From positions 3,596,001 to 3,660,000 of the forward strand of contig JAFBJZ010000781.1 in NCBI GenBank assembly GCA_016785225.1: a stretch of DNA of 64,000 nt. The letters run 5' to 3'. Numbering within the stretch: position 1 is the stretch's first letter; each line of letters opens with the position of its first letter. Under the pieces are notes generated by a model. That model worked only from the letters and a program-made list of their open reading frames with translations. It had not been told where the DNA came from and searched no databases. This DNA is from Psettodes erumei (lineage: Eukaryota; Chordata; Actinopteri; Pleuronectiformes; Psettodidae). Of this stretch, positions 53,701-64,000 are shown in pieces. A program made the translations under genes and the position numbers.

Positions 53701-56700
53701 CCAGGCCCGGCGACAGCGTGGCAGTACGCCAGTGGCGGGAGCCCAGCCTGAGCGTGTTGTGATGCCTCGGCTAAAACCAACAGTCTGGGCCTCGGCGGCG
53801 CAAGCTCATCTGTGCAACTCCGAGACGCGCGGTCCTCCTCTTAAATGTGAAATACCGAGGCTGCGGCTGCTGTTGTACATCCCAATAAAGCCTCTATCTG
53901 CTCCGGTTCAGCTTAATGTGCCTACTAATGGTAAATCATCGTCAGCCTCATTCACTCGGAAGGATTTATCATAGGAGTGGATTAGCCAGCAATTTAAGAA
54001 CACCGCGGCTGAACAGTTTGAGCAGCTGCTGGCAGCTCATCAAAGTAAATACAATGCAATGAGAGTCTATTGTCCTCATCATTCACCAGGTGTGAAAAGA
54101 AGAACATAAACGCATATTCCAAATTATGGCCGTGATAGAACACAAAAACAAACGGGCAAACGCAAAAAAACAAAACAAAAAACAATGCGAGATGCGAGAA
54201 TCAATCCCCGAATATACAATTGAGAAAGTTGGGTGCACTCCGTTTGTTCTGATTCTCGGCCGACAAAACCCAGCGCAGGAAAGAAATGAACTGATAAAAG
54301 TCAGTAATGGGGCAGACGTGTGCCTTGTTGCACACGCGCTCAAAATAACAACCGGCATTTGTGCAGAAAAAGCTTGAACGCAAATCCATTTACAAGCCGA
54401 GTTGCGAAAACCCCCCAAAAAAATCCTCACAATGAAACAGGGGCCGCGGTTCACTTGAAACAAAGCGGAGACAGGAATTATGTACAAAAAATGGATTTAT
54501 TGAGCATTTGTCATAGGTCTTCAGTAAGCTACCATTCAGTGATGCACCATATATCTCTGATACAGCTTGTGTTCAGGCCAACTAATTTCAAGTGCTACCA
54601 AAGTAGGGAGAGGTACAGTATCGCTACAAAAAGTCATTAGTTAAAAGCAAGTCTATTAAAGTATGTTTTTGAGCCAACGCTCCTCGGACAGGATGTTTCG
54701 AAATATAAAGACCTCAGAAGAGCGGCCTTTCGCCTCCCGTCTACTGTCTAGACAGCCCCAACGATCTGTGGCTCTTAAAACTGCGCTCCAGCTGATAAGT
54801 CCTTTTCAGGTTATCCATAAATCAGAATGTTTAATTCTCAAGTTCCAAGCTGAAAAGGGATCAAATTAGACCGGCGGGAGCTCACTCTTTCAATTCTGGT
54901 TAAGGACCCTGCTGCAACATTTAACAGAAGGAAAATTGCTACTGCGTTATCTGAAAGGAGGAGGGGGGGCACTTTCTCCAGGTTCATAAAGTAGCAAATG
55001 AATTAGTCTGAAATTAAGTTTTAAAAGTCACGATTAACCACCCATCTGGTCAATCCATCAAAACTGAGAACAAGGTCGGTGCTCTCCAAATCACTGGCTG
55101 CAATCAGGTTCGGCATTGCAAGAGGAGCAATCAGGGTCGTAATGACTGCAATCAATGGAGGCTGCAAATCGCAACAGCTTTCTATTTGATTTGCGAACAG
55201 GATGCCCGTGCAGCACGGAAAGCAGCTCGGGTCATTTCATGGAAGCGCAATGGCTGTTTTACTGCGTGATGTCACCCAGTTCACACCATCAAAGCCAGTA
55301 CAGGTGTAAGTCAGTGTTTATGACCTGAATGTGAGAGAGTCCCCCAAAGAAAACTCTGGGTTATTACAGGAGGCAGCGGCATTCTAATAATCCTAAATAC
55401 ACTGTTATGTAACCTCTGCAACAAGTAAAACCACAAGGGCCCGCTGCTGTAAATCCAATGTAATAATTCTCAACGATAACATGTTACAGCCCTCCCAATT
55501 AAAAAAGCGCACTCTTCCTGTTACTTCGTCAGGATGTTTGAAGACCATGATGGATGATGGAGTGGGACAGTAAAAGAGCGTCCTCCTACATTCATCTGCT
55601 ACACCTTAAAACCTGAGTTTATGATGTTTACGTGTGAGGAGGATTTACAACGTGAAAATTTGCTCGGTAGCCAATCATGGTCCAATGTGCAGGCCCGATG
55701 CCTCCAGCAAGGTGGTGTTCAACTTTTAATGAATTTGCTTATTCAAAGTTTTCATTTTTTTAATGAGGGAAGAGAAGCAAGTATGTTTTTATACATTTTT
55801 TCAGACAATCCTTGAAACCGCCTGTGACATTGTCGCACAACAATTCGATGAACCAGACATATTTTATTCCGCACATTTTTTGTCTTCAACAAAACCTGGC
55901 ACCTACATCGCCCACGATGCCAGGAGTGGCTTGTGCAGCCTAGGACCTCGTCAATTCTTTCACGATCTACACCCACACATTTTCTTTTTTTTTTTTCCCC
56001 CCACTATGTTCAAATCTGTAGTCTTCACTCCCAACCGTCGCTGACTCAGGTAACATCACTTGAGGTGATTCATGAGACTTCGCACAGCTCCTTCTGGAGC
56101 CCCAAAAGGCTTTCAGCAGCTTTCTTCACATATGCAGTCGTGATCCCCAGCACCTCCAAACGCACTTGATGTGAAAAATAGGTAGAGCTCCCCTTTTAAC
56201 TCCCTGGATTACAGTTATTCAGGGAAGGAATCTGTGGGCCACAAATGCGCGTGTAATGTTCGCATAAGCTGTCACTGCAAAAATGGGAAGCTTTATCTTG
56301 GTTGCGTTAAAATTAATGTGAGCATTTACACGAGCGCTCATTAGAGAGACCTTGCCCTGAAATTTAATTAAGCCGCAGGATGCCATTATGGATGCAAATA
56401 ATGTAAAAACGGAGATGCAATAAAGCAAACTAACCAGGGTGTGCACATGTTGTGCGCCCGCCGACTTTGTCGCTTCCCCTTCAGGACGGGGGGAAAAAAA
56501 ATTATGAAGCCATCCTATTATGACGGTGTCAAAAAACTTCTGCGTAAATGCTTGTGATATCTTAAGCCCCATATTATCCACATTTCCCTGTTAGTTAGCA
56601 TGATATGGCTGATATCATCAGAAACCTTGTGATCTCTTCTTTCATCCCAAAACGCGGCTGCCTGTGTTTGAGCGCAGCCCGGGCTGACTAATCGGATTAA

Positions 56701-57301
56701 AAATGTAAGACCTAGTGCAGGGTCCGATGCCATCTTGGGGATTAAGTACAGTGTTAGTGACTGCTGCCCTGTTTCTGAGGCGAGTGGCAGGAGAACGGCA
56801 CCGTCGACGGAATCAAGCAGCGAGACAGCTTTGAATGCCATACTGGGATCTAAAGGGATTAAGACAAAAAAAATCTCAACATCAGCTGCTAAAACAAGGT
56901 CATACATGACCGGGAGGGGTGGTGGCTGGGGGGGTTGTGCTGCAGAATACTTAATACAGTATCTATCTGAGCTCATGGGTTAAAAATGTTTGTTTTTTTA
57001 AGTCACACAACAGCAGCAGAGCACGAGACGTTATCCGCAAAAAGCCGAGATAAAGACGGTGGGAGGATCCAGGTTGGAACACATAGCCGAGTTATTTTCA
57101 CACCCATTCCGGGGGGAAAAAAAGAAAAGTACACACTGGGGTTTTCTTCAGGTGTGACACATCTGCTGAACACCAGGAAGCTCTGTCATTGCGAGGAGCT
57201 TTTAGGGGGGGGAGTCCGGACTGAAACCTGTGGCCGGTCCGCTGGAAAGTCGCACGTTTGCCTTGAGGGTGTGGAGGCGTACCTGATACCACGCACACAC
57301 G

Positions 57302-57387
<86 letters not shown>

Positions 57388-58018
57388 TGCGCAGGTGACG
57401 GGGCCACGCCTCGTTACGAGCGAAAAAAATGGTTCAACTAAAAAGTTCAAAAGGAACCTGCGTTTGAGTGACCGTAGCTCACACGGATACAGGGAAGAGC
57501 CGGAAGGCGAATTACACTCTCTCATCTCACACACGGCTCGGTCGCAGCAGCGGCTGCCATGCGGGCCCCCACGGGAGCACTTTGGGGGGTGGGGGGGTGT
57601 TTAAGGGACCTTCCGGCGGAGCGAGCGTTGGTTTAAGTTAAGTGCAACTTGCACAAGTCCGCTCGGGGAGAGGGAGCACAACAGCGACTGGTACGCTCAT
57701 TGGACTCTTGGCTCAATTCCATTTTTCCCTTCACCACCTCACCGAGTCATTACGCATTACAACCAAACTCAGCGCGGAGGTTAAATAGCAACTTCCGTGG
57801 ATTAAGACGGAGTTGGTGAAAACTCACTTTGCGTTCACGCCCCGCATCAAAGTCGCCAGTAACTTCTCTGAGCCCCCCCCTCCTTCCCCCTTGAAGTTGA
57901 GTGTAGTTGCTGGGAGTTCACTCGGCGAGCCCTTCCACTCGCAAAGCGCAGCGCAGCAAAAATTCGCCAACTTACCCACTCCGTACTTCTCTTTTTTGGT
58001 GGGGATCCAGCGTGTCAT
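31230..58018 (-). CDS. dock5: dock5, dedicator of cytokinesis 5 (Rac guanine nucleotide exchange factor)
   Basis: DOCK-A family exchange factor that loads Rac with GTP through its DHR-2 domain, acting with ELMO and CRK-type adaptors at the plasma membrane in migration and adhesion. I resolved 51 coding exons (blocks listed separately). Exons 1-46 sum to 4,917 nt (1,639 codons). With exons 47-51 the protein is about 1,870 residues, matching human DOCK5. Order: SH3, helical linker, DHR-1 (C2), armadillo-like region, DHR-2, proline-rich tail. Features specific to DOCK5 rather than DOCK1/2: the AMETYIRQRQLIMSPL insertion in exon 12, NFVCNIGEDAEL, MELKEGKKHT, and the ending PPPPPPKTRKS. Start chosen at 58018: MTRWIPTKKEKYGV matches family N-termini, with G at -3. 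One intron has a GC donor (exon 7). No frameshift or internal stop was seen; the exon 47 donor is unresolved. Confidence -1.
31632..31658. repeat. (GT)n microsatellite in dock5 intron 49
   Basis: Short pure GT run between the exon at 31467-31585 and the exon at 31817-31967. Confidence -1.
32931..36738 (-). CDS. dock5: dock5 exons 34-46 (DHR-2 catalytic exchange domain)
   Basis: Exons: 36582-36738, 36411-36451, 36245-36335, 35978-36097, 35687-35776, 35151-35255, 34734-34875, 34360-34441, 34164-34248, 33910-33996, 33639-33815, 33152-33235, 32931-33068. They encode about residues 1173-1639. Landmarks: RMSCTVNVL, DIYIRYLYKLRDLHLDCENY, QELKERLFQEII, QPEYFAVGYYGLGFPSFLR, FIYRGKEYEWLEDF, MTSTAPPGDNISNSPGQ, RPFRKGEKDPDNEFA, MWIERTTYITAYHFPGIL, SPLENAIETMEMANEK, INPLSMMLSGIVDPAVMGG. 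The last contains the region of the nucleotide-sensor valine known from related DHR-2 structures. Nothing looks inactivated. Donors of exons 36 and 44 (GTCTCT, GTCCGA) are weak. Confidence -1.
33560..33605. repeat. 46-nt nested hairpin in dock5 intron 44
   Basis: Outer arms TGCCTGTTTGTG (33560-33571) and CACAAACAGGCA (33594-33605) pair over 12 bp. A 2x2 mismatch follows, then inner arms CTCAGAG and CTCTGAG pair over 7 bp around loop AATA. It is shorter than a typical microRNA precursor and may be a miniature-transposon remnant. Confidence -1.
34545..34612. repeat. Short ATGCTAA-type repeat fragment in dock5 intron 40
   Basis: Repeated AATGCTAATGT words resemble the dispersed repeat at 12735-13105. 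Low confidence. Confidence -1.
37697..37935. mobile_element. Fold-back (MITE-like) element in dock5 intron 33
   Basis: Two 25-nt arms, 37697-37721 (TTCCCTGAAGGAGAGG...) and 37911-37935 (...CCTCTCCTTCAGGGAA), are inverted copies with two mismatches, enclosing about 190 bp with no ORF. Flanking direct similarity (CATACTTTATGTGCTG near 37630 and CATATTTTATGTGTTG near 37894) suggests a larger repeat unit. Family unknown. Confidence -1.
38197..43381 (-). CDS. dock5: dock5 exons 19-33 (armadillo-like helical region)
   Basis: Exons: 43284-43381, 43072-43161, 42565-42665, 42300-42434, 42088-42199, 41602-41672, 41318-41424, 41004-41140, 39940-40035, 39655-39753, 39162-39332, 38939-39039, 38796-38854, 38387-38541, 38197-38282. 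They encode about residues 634-1172. Landmarks: GGEIVKFLQDTLDALFNIMM, KFQHFNPVLETYINKHFSAT, RFIVQSRVLYL, ILKYLPSIINDI, LLPLVTDQLSGQLDD, QLIMERLLRRVNRTVISMDR, DFLMETFIMFKDLMG, LWNNYFHLTVAFLTH, MKFIPAMVGPILEVTLVPQP. In exon 29 the KDLIGKNVY segment of other DOCK proteins reads KDLMGNVF, one residue shorter. All phases are consistent. Confidence -1.
40645..40870 (-). repeat. Retroelement-like repeat relic in dock5 intron 26
   Basis: GGTCTGCCCCAGGGCCTCTT, GGAAAGCCTCTGAGGAGAGG and GGGATGTTTAATCCCT match, from memory, a dispersed fish retroelement segment. No ORF remains; family not certain. Confidence -1.
42870..43000. repeat. Possible dispersed repeat in dock5 intron 20
   Basis: CCCCTGTGACCCCTTAGATT...CTTGTGACCCCTCGC followed by GGTTGCAAAACATTGCTA looks like a fish repeat that ends in AAACACTGCTA. 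Low confidence. Confidence -1.
43710..46104 (-). CDS. dock5: dock5 exons 12-18 (DHR-1 / C2-like lipid-binding domain)
   Basis: Exons: 45962-46104, 45674-45799, 45412-45536, 44654-44752, 44337-44409, 44112-44215, 43710-43890. DHR-1 covers roughly residues 440-630 and in DOCK1/5 binds phosphoinositides. Landmarks: NVRNDIYVTLLQGEFDRG, NVEVILSVHDDEGNP, YYQVKQPCWNETVK, VTIPIEDVCRCHLRVMFRHR, RDKSEKPFGMAFVRLM, DGTTLKDGRHELIVYK, KDSFQIATLTCSTKLTQN. Exon 12 carries the AMETYIRQRQLIMSPL stretch present in DOCK5 but not DOCK1. Confidence -1.
45195..45250 (+). repeat. Short repeat fragment GCTAGAGGAAAAGTC in dock5 intron 14
   Basis: GTCAGCCTCGTGGCAGAGCT and AGAGGAAAAGTCAGAGGATC match a segment I associate with the 12735-13105 repeat family. 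It is non-coding and overlaps spurious ORFs. Confidence -1.
46550..46615. repeat. Short ATGCTAAC repeat fragment in dock5 intron 11
   Basis: ACATGCTAACATTAGTTCAG and GGCATGCTAACGTGTGAAAT resemble the dispersed repeat near 12735. No coding content. Confidence -1.
47236..51018 (-). CDS. dock5: dock5 exons 6-11 (linker between SH3 and DHR-1)
   Basis: Exons: 50870-51018, 50591-50726, 50325-50482, 48702-48783, 47986-48115, 47236-47308. Landmarks: SLIEYRSQIVSGTLPKDDL, LDLVVRDEAGNTLDPD, NFVCNIGEDAELLMSLYDPD, NFLVRWDSMGMPKEIEKLNN, QIIRVGSMELKEGKKHTGGL, DDEDKQHFIPFQQ. Exon 7 ends AAG followed by GCACGA, a GC donor. Reading on would meet a stop after three codons, while joining to exon 8 (TRLQNLEM) keeps frame and similarity. 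Exon 11 is small (73 nt) and lies within otherwise non-coding DNA. Confidence -1.
51159..58018 (-). CDS. dock5: dock5 exons 1-5 (SH3 domain and start of linker)
   Basis: Exons: 57976-58018 (start), 52162-52245, 51886-51926, 51532-51587, 51159-51255. They encode residues 1-107. The SH3 domain spans about residues 10-70: YNYDPSGEQELRLQVGD, WYRGYTLR, KGIFPASYIHLKEATVEG. In the family this SH3 masks DHR-2 and, with the following helices, engages ELMO. Splice phases run 1,1,0,2,0 without a break. Intron 1 is by far the longest (52246-57975). Confidence -1.
52246..57975 (-). other. dock5 intron 1 (5.7 kb)
   Basis: Bounded by donor GTAAG (after 57976) and acceptor TTTCAG (before 52245). It holds many short ORFs without domains and the AC tract at 57291-57384. 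Its length and position make it the likeliest place for dock5 enhancers, but no specific element is recognised. Confidence -1.
57291..57384. repeat. (AC)n microsatellite with a GC-alternating core
   Basis: CGCACACACGCGCGCGCGC followed by about 37 AC units. The whole run alternates purine and pyrimidine. It lies about 0.6 kb inside intron 1 of dock5. Confidence -1.
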
Positions 58019-58150
58019 GGCGGGGAGAGGTGTGGGGTCGGCCGAGGGAATAAATAACTATGTACAAGTGCTGAACGAGGACGGGCGGTGCGCTCCTGCT
58101 CGTACCGAGGTCTACAGTTCCGCCATCATGACTTGTGAGCGGGGAGGGGA
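57400..58150 (-). promoter_or_regulatory. CpG-rich promoter and 5' leader region of dock5
   Basis: CpG dinucleotides are frequent here compared with the depleted surrounding DNA, and the first coding exon lies inside. The ATG at 58018 has G at -3. A five-codon upstream ORF (58112-58129, MMAEL then TAG) would fall in the leader if transcription starts beyond 58130. The true start site is not determined. Confidence -1.
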
Positions 58151-58401
58151 GAGGACGGGATAGGCGTGAACCGCGAGCTTCACAAACTACCCCCCCAAAC
58201 ACCACCGACACCACCACCACCACCACCACCCCACCCACAACAACACACACCCCCACTACAGGGCAGACGCTCGTGTCATCAGGGGCCTGTCTCTGGGAGG
58301 CACCAGTCAGTTGATACCTGCGACGACGTAACGATTCCTCATAAATCCTTAAATGAGCTCAAATTGAATTTAGGGAAATTGCAGCTGGACTGACTGCCCC
58401 C

Positions 58402-58403
<2 letters not shown>

Positions 58404-58436
<33 letters not shown>
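58404..58436. repeat. (AC)n microsatellite
   Basis: Sixteen AC units after a C-run, about 400 bp upstream of the dock5 start codon. A (CAC)n-like stretch lies at 58198-58232. Confidence -1.
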
Positions 58437-58438
<2 letters not shown>

Positions 58439-58944
58439 ATTTGGCTTCAAGGACTCCTGATGGTGTTCACTACAGTTTTACAACCGCTGACGCGCAATCG
58501 AGAGGAAAATAATTATTCGAAAGCCGAGCTGAAAATCACCGAAGTGTCATAAATAAATTATCGCCAGGTTATTGTTTTTAATTTAAAATGAGATTGAATT
58601 GCAAACTCCGCGCCGCTGCTCCCGCTGAATGATTTAAAGGCGACCTGCTGCATTCTGAGGGAGCATAAATGAACTGGACCAGGGACATATTTCACATTTA
58701 CGTCGTCACAAGTGCTGTATGCGCAGACCATTCCATACATGCAACAGCAAATAATTGTTTAGAAAAGCGCAGAGTGGAGCCAAAACAATTGCGTTGAAAT
58801 CCATCATCGGGGCTGTTGGCTTTAATTTAAATGTCATTTCATCATGGCCGGTATGTCACAAATAAAGCTCACCCCCTCCCTCCCTGTGCAGTGAAGTAAT
58901 TTACAGCTGCTGGCTGAGACCTGCTGGTAGCCCACTTAGCCTTT

Positions 58945-59143
<199 letters not shown>

Positions 59144-59199
59144 CTGCAGCAACCGGCCAGCCAAATGGTGCTGTCAATAATGTTCATCCATCCACTGCT

Positions 59200-62100
59200 T
59201 TGTTGTTTCCTTTGACAGGATGATGTCCATTTCTTCCATCTATTGTGAGGCGAACCTTTAAAACACAGCTTTGTGGTGAATTAGTGCTAACACAACACAA
59301 GAGAATGTGACTGAAAGCCATCATTGAATCTTATTATTTTTGCAAGGGACAGAAATATTGAGCACACAGCCAATGCAAGACAGCATTGTGGGATGTTTTT
59401 AATGGCTAAATCTATAAAAAGAAAAGTGTTGTTTTTTTTTTAAAATTCCTTCAGATAAAAACATTTTGAATCGTTGCCTTTGTAACAGAAATACAAAAAA
59501 AATCACTTTGCAGCTATACATATAATTTCCAGGGTTATGACTGGAGCTGCTGCTCACTATTCTTGTGACCTATTTCTGGCTGAGCTGGAAGAGTGCTTGC
59601 TGAATTTTTGAATGTATTGTATGGGTGCTTCAGATCTGCTCATGCCCTTTTCACCTCTCATTTTCCTCATTCCTTTGGCAAAATCTTCACACTTCATATC
59701 AAATGTGAAGCCTTCCTTTTGGGCCACCAAAACTTAAAAAAACAATCAAATCTGCAAAAAGGAATACAATATTGCCATCACCTGACTGTTTTGTGCTATT
59801 GCATACAGTAAACTTGTGTTACATTCTGTAGCGGCATAGCATTTTTTTAATGACTGGTTTTACCACATAACTCCTCAACCAGCAGCATCTGTTCTGGCCT
59901 CGGTGTGTGAGATAGCTTGGCAAGCAGAGCCAAACTTGAGTTCATATGGAGTTGAACTCCCTATAAGTGATAGGAGTAGACAGACTTGAGTCTTCACAGG
60001 AAATCCCCACTCCTCTCATCTTTTAATTTATATCAGAGTGTCTTGTGCAGCTCTCATTAAAGCTGGATTTGGAGCCAAACAGTTGATGCAGTGCATGGTG
60101 CAGGGATATGGGAGTTCAGCAAGTGAGAAAGTGTGGTGCCGAAGGAAAGGGCTGTTTGACGGTCAGATAAAGCCGTGAAAATATTCTTAGCGTACACATA
60201 AACAGGTAATGGATTTTTTTTTTTTTTGCTAGGCATTGTTTTAGGGTGGTTAAAACATGTTTTTTGCTGACCCCAGCAGTACATGGCTCAGCATCTCCTC
60301 TCTGTTTCTCCAAAGTGGGAGCGCACAGACCAAACTCTGCTGCAGGTAGTGAACTGACTACACACCTCAGACAATCCCCAATTCAAATAACCTGTACTGT
60401 TCCTTTAAGTGTTCCAGAGGACTTCTTTGACAGCCATGTTATGACCACTCAGAAACTCATTAAAAAACATCAATTGAAATATCATTAACATGACAGCCGG
60501 AAATTACATGATTCATATGACTGAATAATTTCTGGGTGCAATGTTTATCCTCATTGTATACAGAACTTTTTCAGTGATATGAACTCATGCCCCTGAGCAG
60601 ATCACTTAATTGCTTTCATGTAATTCAAAATCATTGAATACTACTGATTATTCATCTCCACCATCCACCATCCTGCATTCTAGAGCATCTGATTAGCGTT
60701 TGTGTGTTTTATTTTTACGGGATGCACAAAGATGAAGCATATTGAGCATCCATATGTATGAAATGTACCATATAAATGAAACTTGACCCGACTCTACTCT
60801 TATTAAGTGGCTCGCATTACTAAACTCAGTGAACTGTGAATTCCTATTATGTGAGGAACTACAATGGTTTAGAGCCTTCTGAGTGGTAGGGCTCTAAACA
60901 CAGGTCGTAGCCCCTGCTGAGGTGTTCAGTTCCTGGGACAAAAACAGACAAAAGGCCTAATGGATTTATGGGTCCACTGCCAGGACCACATGACGCCGGA
61001 GGCAAATTGGGCCTGAGCATCCACCTGGCTGTCTGGCAGCAGAATCAGGTAAAAGCAATGCCGCGCAGACAGGTCAATGCACTATCTGACTCAACATCCC
61101 GGGGCAGAAGTTAATTTGCAGTTGACTTTTGGTGCATGAAGGCATATCCAAACTTTTCTACTTTCACAGAATGTTATATAAAAGATGTATTTTTCCAGCT
61201 CTTGCTCTGTGAAGTCAGATCTGGTACATGTGTCACTGTGCAATGATGCAAGCGGTCAGCATTTTTCTGTACATGAATTCCTGTACATTTGCTCTGCTAT
61301 CTTTTGATGTTATGTTGAGATAAAGTATGCAATCGTGCACAGAAAGGTTTCACTTGCCCCCCCAGCCTCAGTATATGCAGACAGCAGAACATATGTAGTG
61401 TGAATACATGTGATAACAGAATCAGTTCTCAGCAGGTAAGTTAGCACATTTATATCCATAAGTCTAACATCTCAGTTTTAGGTTGTGATGCACGACAAAG
61501 GATGTACCCAGAGGCTTTTCTATTTGTCTCCATCTGACTCAGTGAAGCATCCTTTGTAACACTATTGTGGGTATGTACACCAGGAGAAGCAATTACCTAT
61601 TTTTAGAGTGCCACATCTTTAAATTAAATAGTCTGTTGCCTTCTGTCTTCCAGCCTGACGCAAAGGCTCATTCAACAGATGCTTTTAATTAAGCGGTTCT
61701 CTGAGATCAGCAGAGGGAGCCACAACTCTTATCTGAGACTTACTTTTTTTGTGGAGACAAAGCTTGGCTGTGTGACCATCAGAAAGGCAGTCTGCAGCAT
61801 GACTACCCACTCCGCAGTTTGGATCACAGCCTGGGCAGTCTGAGAGGAGTGAACAAACCCCACCTACAATTTAAAAACATTATCAGGGTGAATAGTGCTT
61901 CCCTCAAGGTGAAGGTATCATCTTCCAAAAGACATGGAAAGCATTAACTGGGTTTTTGATTCTAGTCCCTACTCTGTTTTTCTATTTCTAGTACTATTAT
62001 AAACATAGTACAAAGTACAAGCAGTGTTGCTGATATTCTGACAGATCATATTTCTGACAAAACCAGTGTATTCTATATCTTCCTGAAATGTAATATGCTT

Positions 62101-64000
62101 GCTTGCTATTGTTGTAATGGAAAGCTGATATTCTTTTCCTAATGTGGCAGGGGATGACATTAAGTTATATCTGGCACTGGCCCTCCATGCTCATGGCTTT
62201 TCAAGATCACTGACCCAGAATATTACTTTTAATTCAGCAAATAGGAACAATTACAATTATCAGCATGGTTGGTACTCTTTGCCAGCCCTGCATTGTGATT
62301 GTGCTATATAAAGCTATAATATTCCAGCAGATCTCCTGATTAATGTAAACATCAGGAATGATAAAAAGCCATTCCTACACTGTGTGTGTGTGCAAAACAA
62401 CACTATCATTTCCATACTTTACCTTCTTGTCAGCCTATTTCAGCACTGACCGGTGTATTTGGCAAAAGACCAAATTATTAGCCGGCTTATGCTCCAGCCA
62501 ACTCCAGCGGTCTTTTCTCATACTTCCTGTCACTCTCCCTCCTCTCAACCAGTGACTTTCTTTTCTCTTCTTTTTGTGTGTTTTTGTCCAGCTTTTGTTC
62601 AGGAACCTGAGGTTTTAAAAACATTTTAACATCTATGACAGACTAGAAGAAAATTGGTGGTAAAATCTGAAAATGCAGCAGAGAGCAGTGAACATGCTAG
62701 TCTTCACAACAAACAGCGGCTGCTTTCAACTTTAACAAACAGGCATGCTGGTGGTTATGAAATGTATATATTGCAGCAGTAAATAACAGAGATGGTCGCA
62801 AAAAATACTTGATAAAACAACAATATCATGGGAGAAATACTGTAAAATTCAGTGCAGGTTTGTTTTTATTTTAAGGCAGTAAGGGAACGTGCAATCACCT
62901 GGCTAGGAGTCCTTAAATAGTGTGTGCAGGCCAGTTATAATGCTGAGCCCTGTGCAGACAGTGTTTTGTGAGTGTCGGGCACACCAGTCTGTAGATGTGC
63001 TGTTGAATACTAGGAATAGATGAATGTCATTTGCTGAATTTTTTTCATATCTGACAAAGATGTTGAAAACAGTTGATACAGAGAGTCATATTCAGATGTG
63101 ATGCTATAATCTCTGAAGCCACAGAGCATAATGTGTTACTTACTATACTCATCCTGAATGTAGGAGTCAGACCCAGACAGTTTTACACTGAAAACAATTT
63201 TAGGGTAACTGTACAATACTGACACTTGTTTTTCTTATCTGCAGGAAACTCAGCTGCTGCCCATGTTTCCTGCTACACCTTCAGCTCTTTCATCAAATCA
63301 CTGGTGCATCTGGGAGGTCTCAGTGGACCTCAGTGATGGGCTTCCCTCTCTCTGACATTGTCATGCCCACAAGAGGGAAAGGGTTATAAGACTTATATAC
63401 AAGTCCGTTCACAATCCAAATATGACAGGTGAAACGGGGGGTGAAATTCAATATCTGAAAGATGAAAGGCAATAAAAAATAATACAGCTTCTCCTTGATA
63501 TGCTGCTTTTACAGGGTGTCTGTGTCCCATTGTGCCCTGAGACACACCAACACATAAAATACCCCCACACACATACACTGCCCTGCAAGCGTCCTCTAAC
63601 TGTATGCAACACGAGTGACACGTATGAGGACCTATGGGAGTGTCTACTGGTGGTTTTGAGCATTTATTGGAGAGTGCTCTATCACTGCTCCTGCATTCCT
63701 CTGCAGGCAGTTCGTGCATTTAAATCTGGCTAACAGTATATCATTAGTGCACTTTTAATCAATAAGGAAACACTTACAATATTGCCATCTCTTTGAGTGG
63801 TGAGAGGTGGGTGTAAGCAGGGCCAAATTCCTTGCAAAGTAGCATTTCTAATGATTAAAGTGAGTGCTCCATTGGACCGGCTCTAGTCTTACAGTAATAG
63901 CTGAGAGCAACAGGAGGAGGATAATGTAGTCTAGCGCAGGGCGGGGTAAACAGAGAGCAAGGAGGATGGAGAGGGAACAGAGGAGATTGCATACTGCGTG
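59200..64000. other. Intergenic DNA upstream of dock5, no gene seen
   Basis: AT-rich with short ORFs only. A dispersed-repeat end (60340-60408) is the only item recognised. Confidence -1.
60340..60408 (+). repeat. Dispersed-repeat end, second copy
   Basis: TTCAAATAACCTGTACTGTTCCTTTAA at 60382-60408 differs at three of 27 positions from 197-223. The preceding CTGCTGCAGGTAGTGAACTG fits the same repeat type. Non-coding. Confidence -1.

Noticed and set aside
56219..57441. Several ORFs of 80-152 codons in dock5 intron 1
   Set aside because: They overlap each other on both strands, lack domains and lie in an intron; treated as chance.
31230..58018. Assignment as dock1 or dock2 instead of dock5
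   Set aside because: The N-terminus MTRW resembles DOCK1, but the exon 12 insertion, exon 8-10 motifs and C-terminal tail match DOCK5.

Overview
This is ordinary vertebrate nuclear DNA, almost certainly from a spiny-rayed (percomorph-type) teleost. The genes have GT-AG introns and vertebrate-specific proteins. Intergenic DNA is AT-rich and full of CA/TG microsatellites, with Tc1/mariner and Ty3/gypsy relics and fish-type dispersed repeats. I found no CRISPR array, operon, rRNA or tRNA.

Layout. (1) 1-3,049: non-coding, with transposon scraps near the left edge and a perfect hairpin about 400 bp before the first gene. (2) 3,050-4,963 (+): an LRRTM4-like synaptic leucine-rich-repeat protein whose first coding exon carries only four bases. 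(3) 4,964-19,010: a long gene-poor stretch with a Tc1/mariner relic at 9,560-10,090 and several dispersed repeats. (4) 19,474-22,841 (+): a seven-exon immunoglobulin-superfamily adhesion protein of the VSIG8/CTX group; all splice phases close to a 364-residue protein. (5) 23,430-25,330 (-): remains of a Ty3/gypsy polymerase gene. (6) 26,877-27,500 (+): a frameshifted remnant of an unidentified multi-pass membrane protein. (7) 31,230-58,018 (-): dock5, essentially complete. I resolved 50 of 51 coding exons at both ends; the exon 47 donor is open. The protein is about 1,870 residues. Intron 1 is 5.7 kb, and the start exon lies in a CpG-rich region flanked by very long CA/TG tracts. (8) 58,200-64,000: non-coding upstream flank of dock5.

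The three intact genes share a loose cell-surface/cytoskeleton theme (synapse organiser, adhesion molecule, Rac activator). They are not known to form one pathway, and their human counterparts lie on different chromosomes, so no joint system is inferred. I did not find a convincing undescribed biological system. The most useful second-look items are a GC-AG intron in dock5, two hairpins, a 239-bp fold-back element in dock5 intron 33, the TG/CA tracts around the dock5 promoter, and the membrane-protein remnant at 27 kb.
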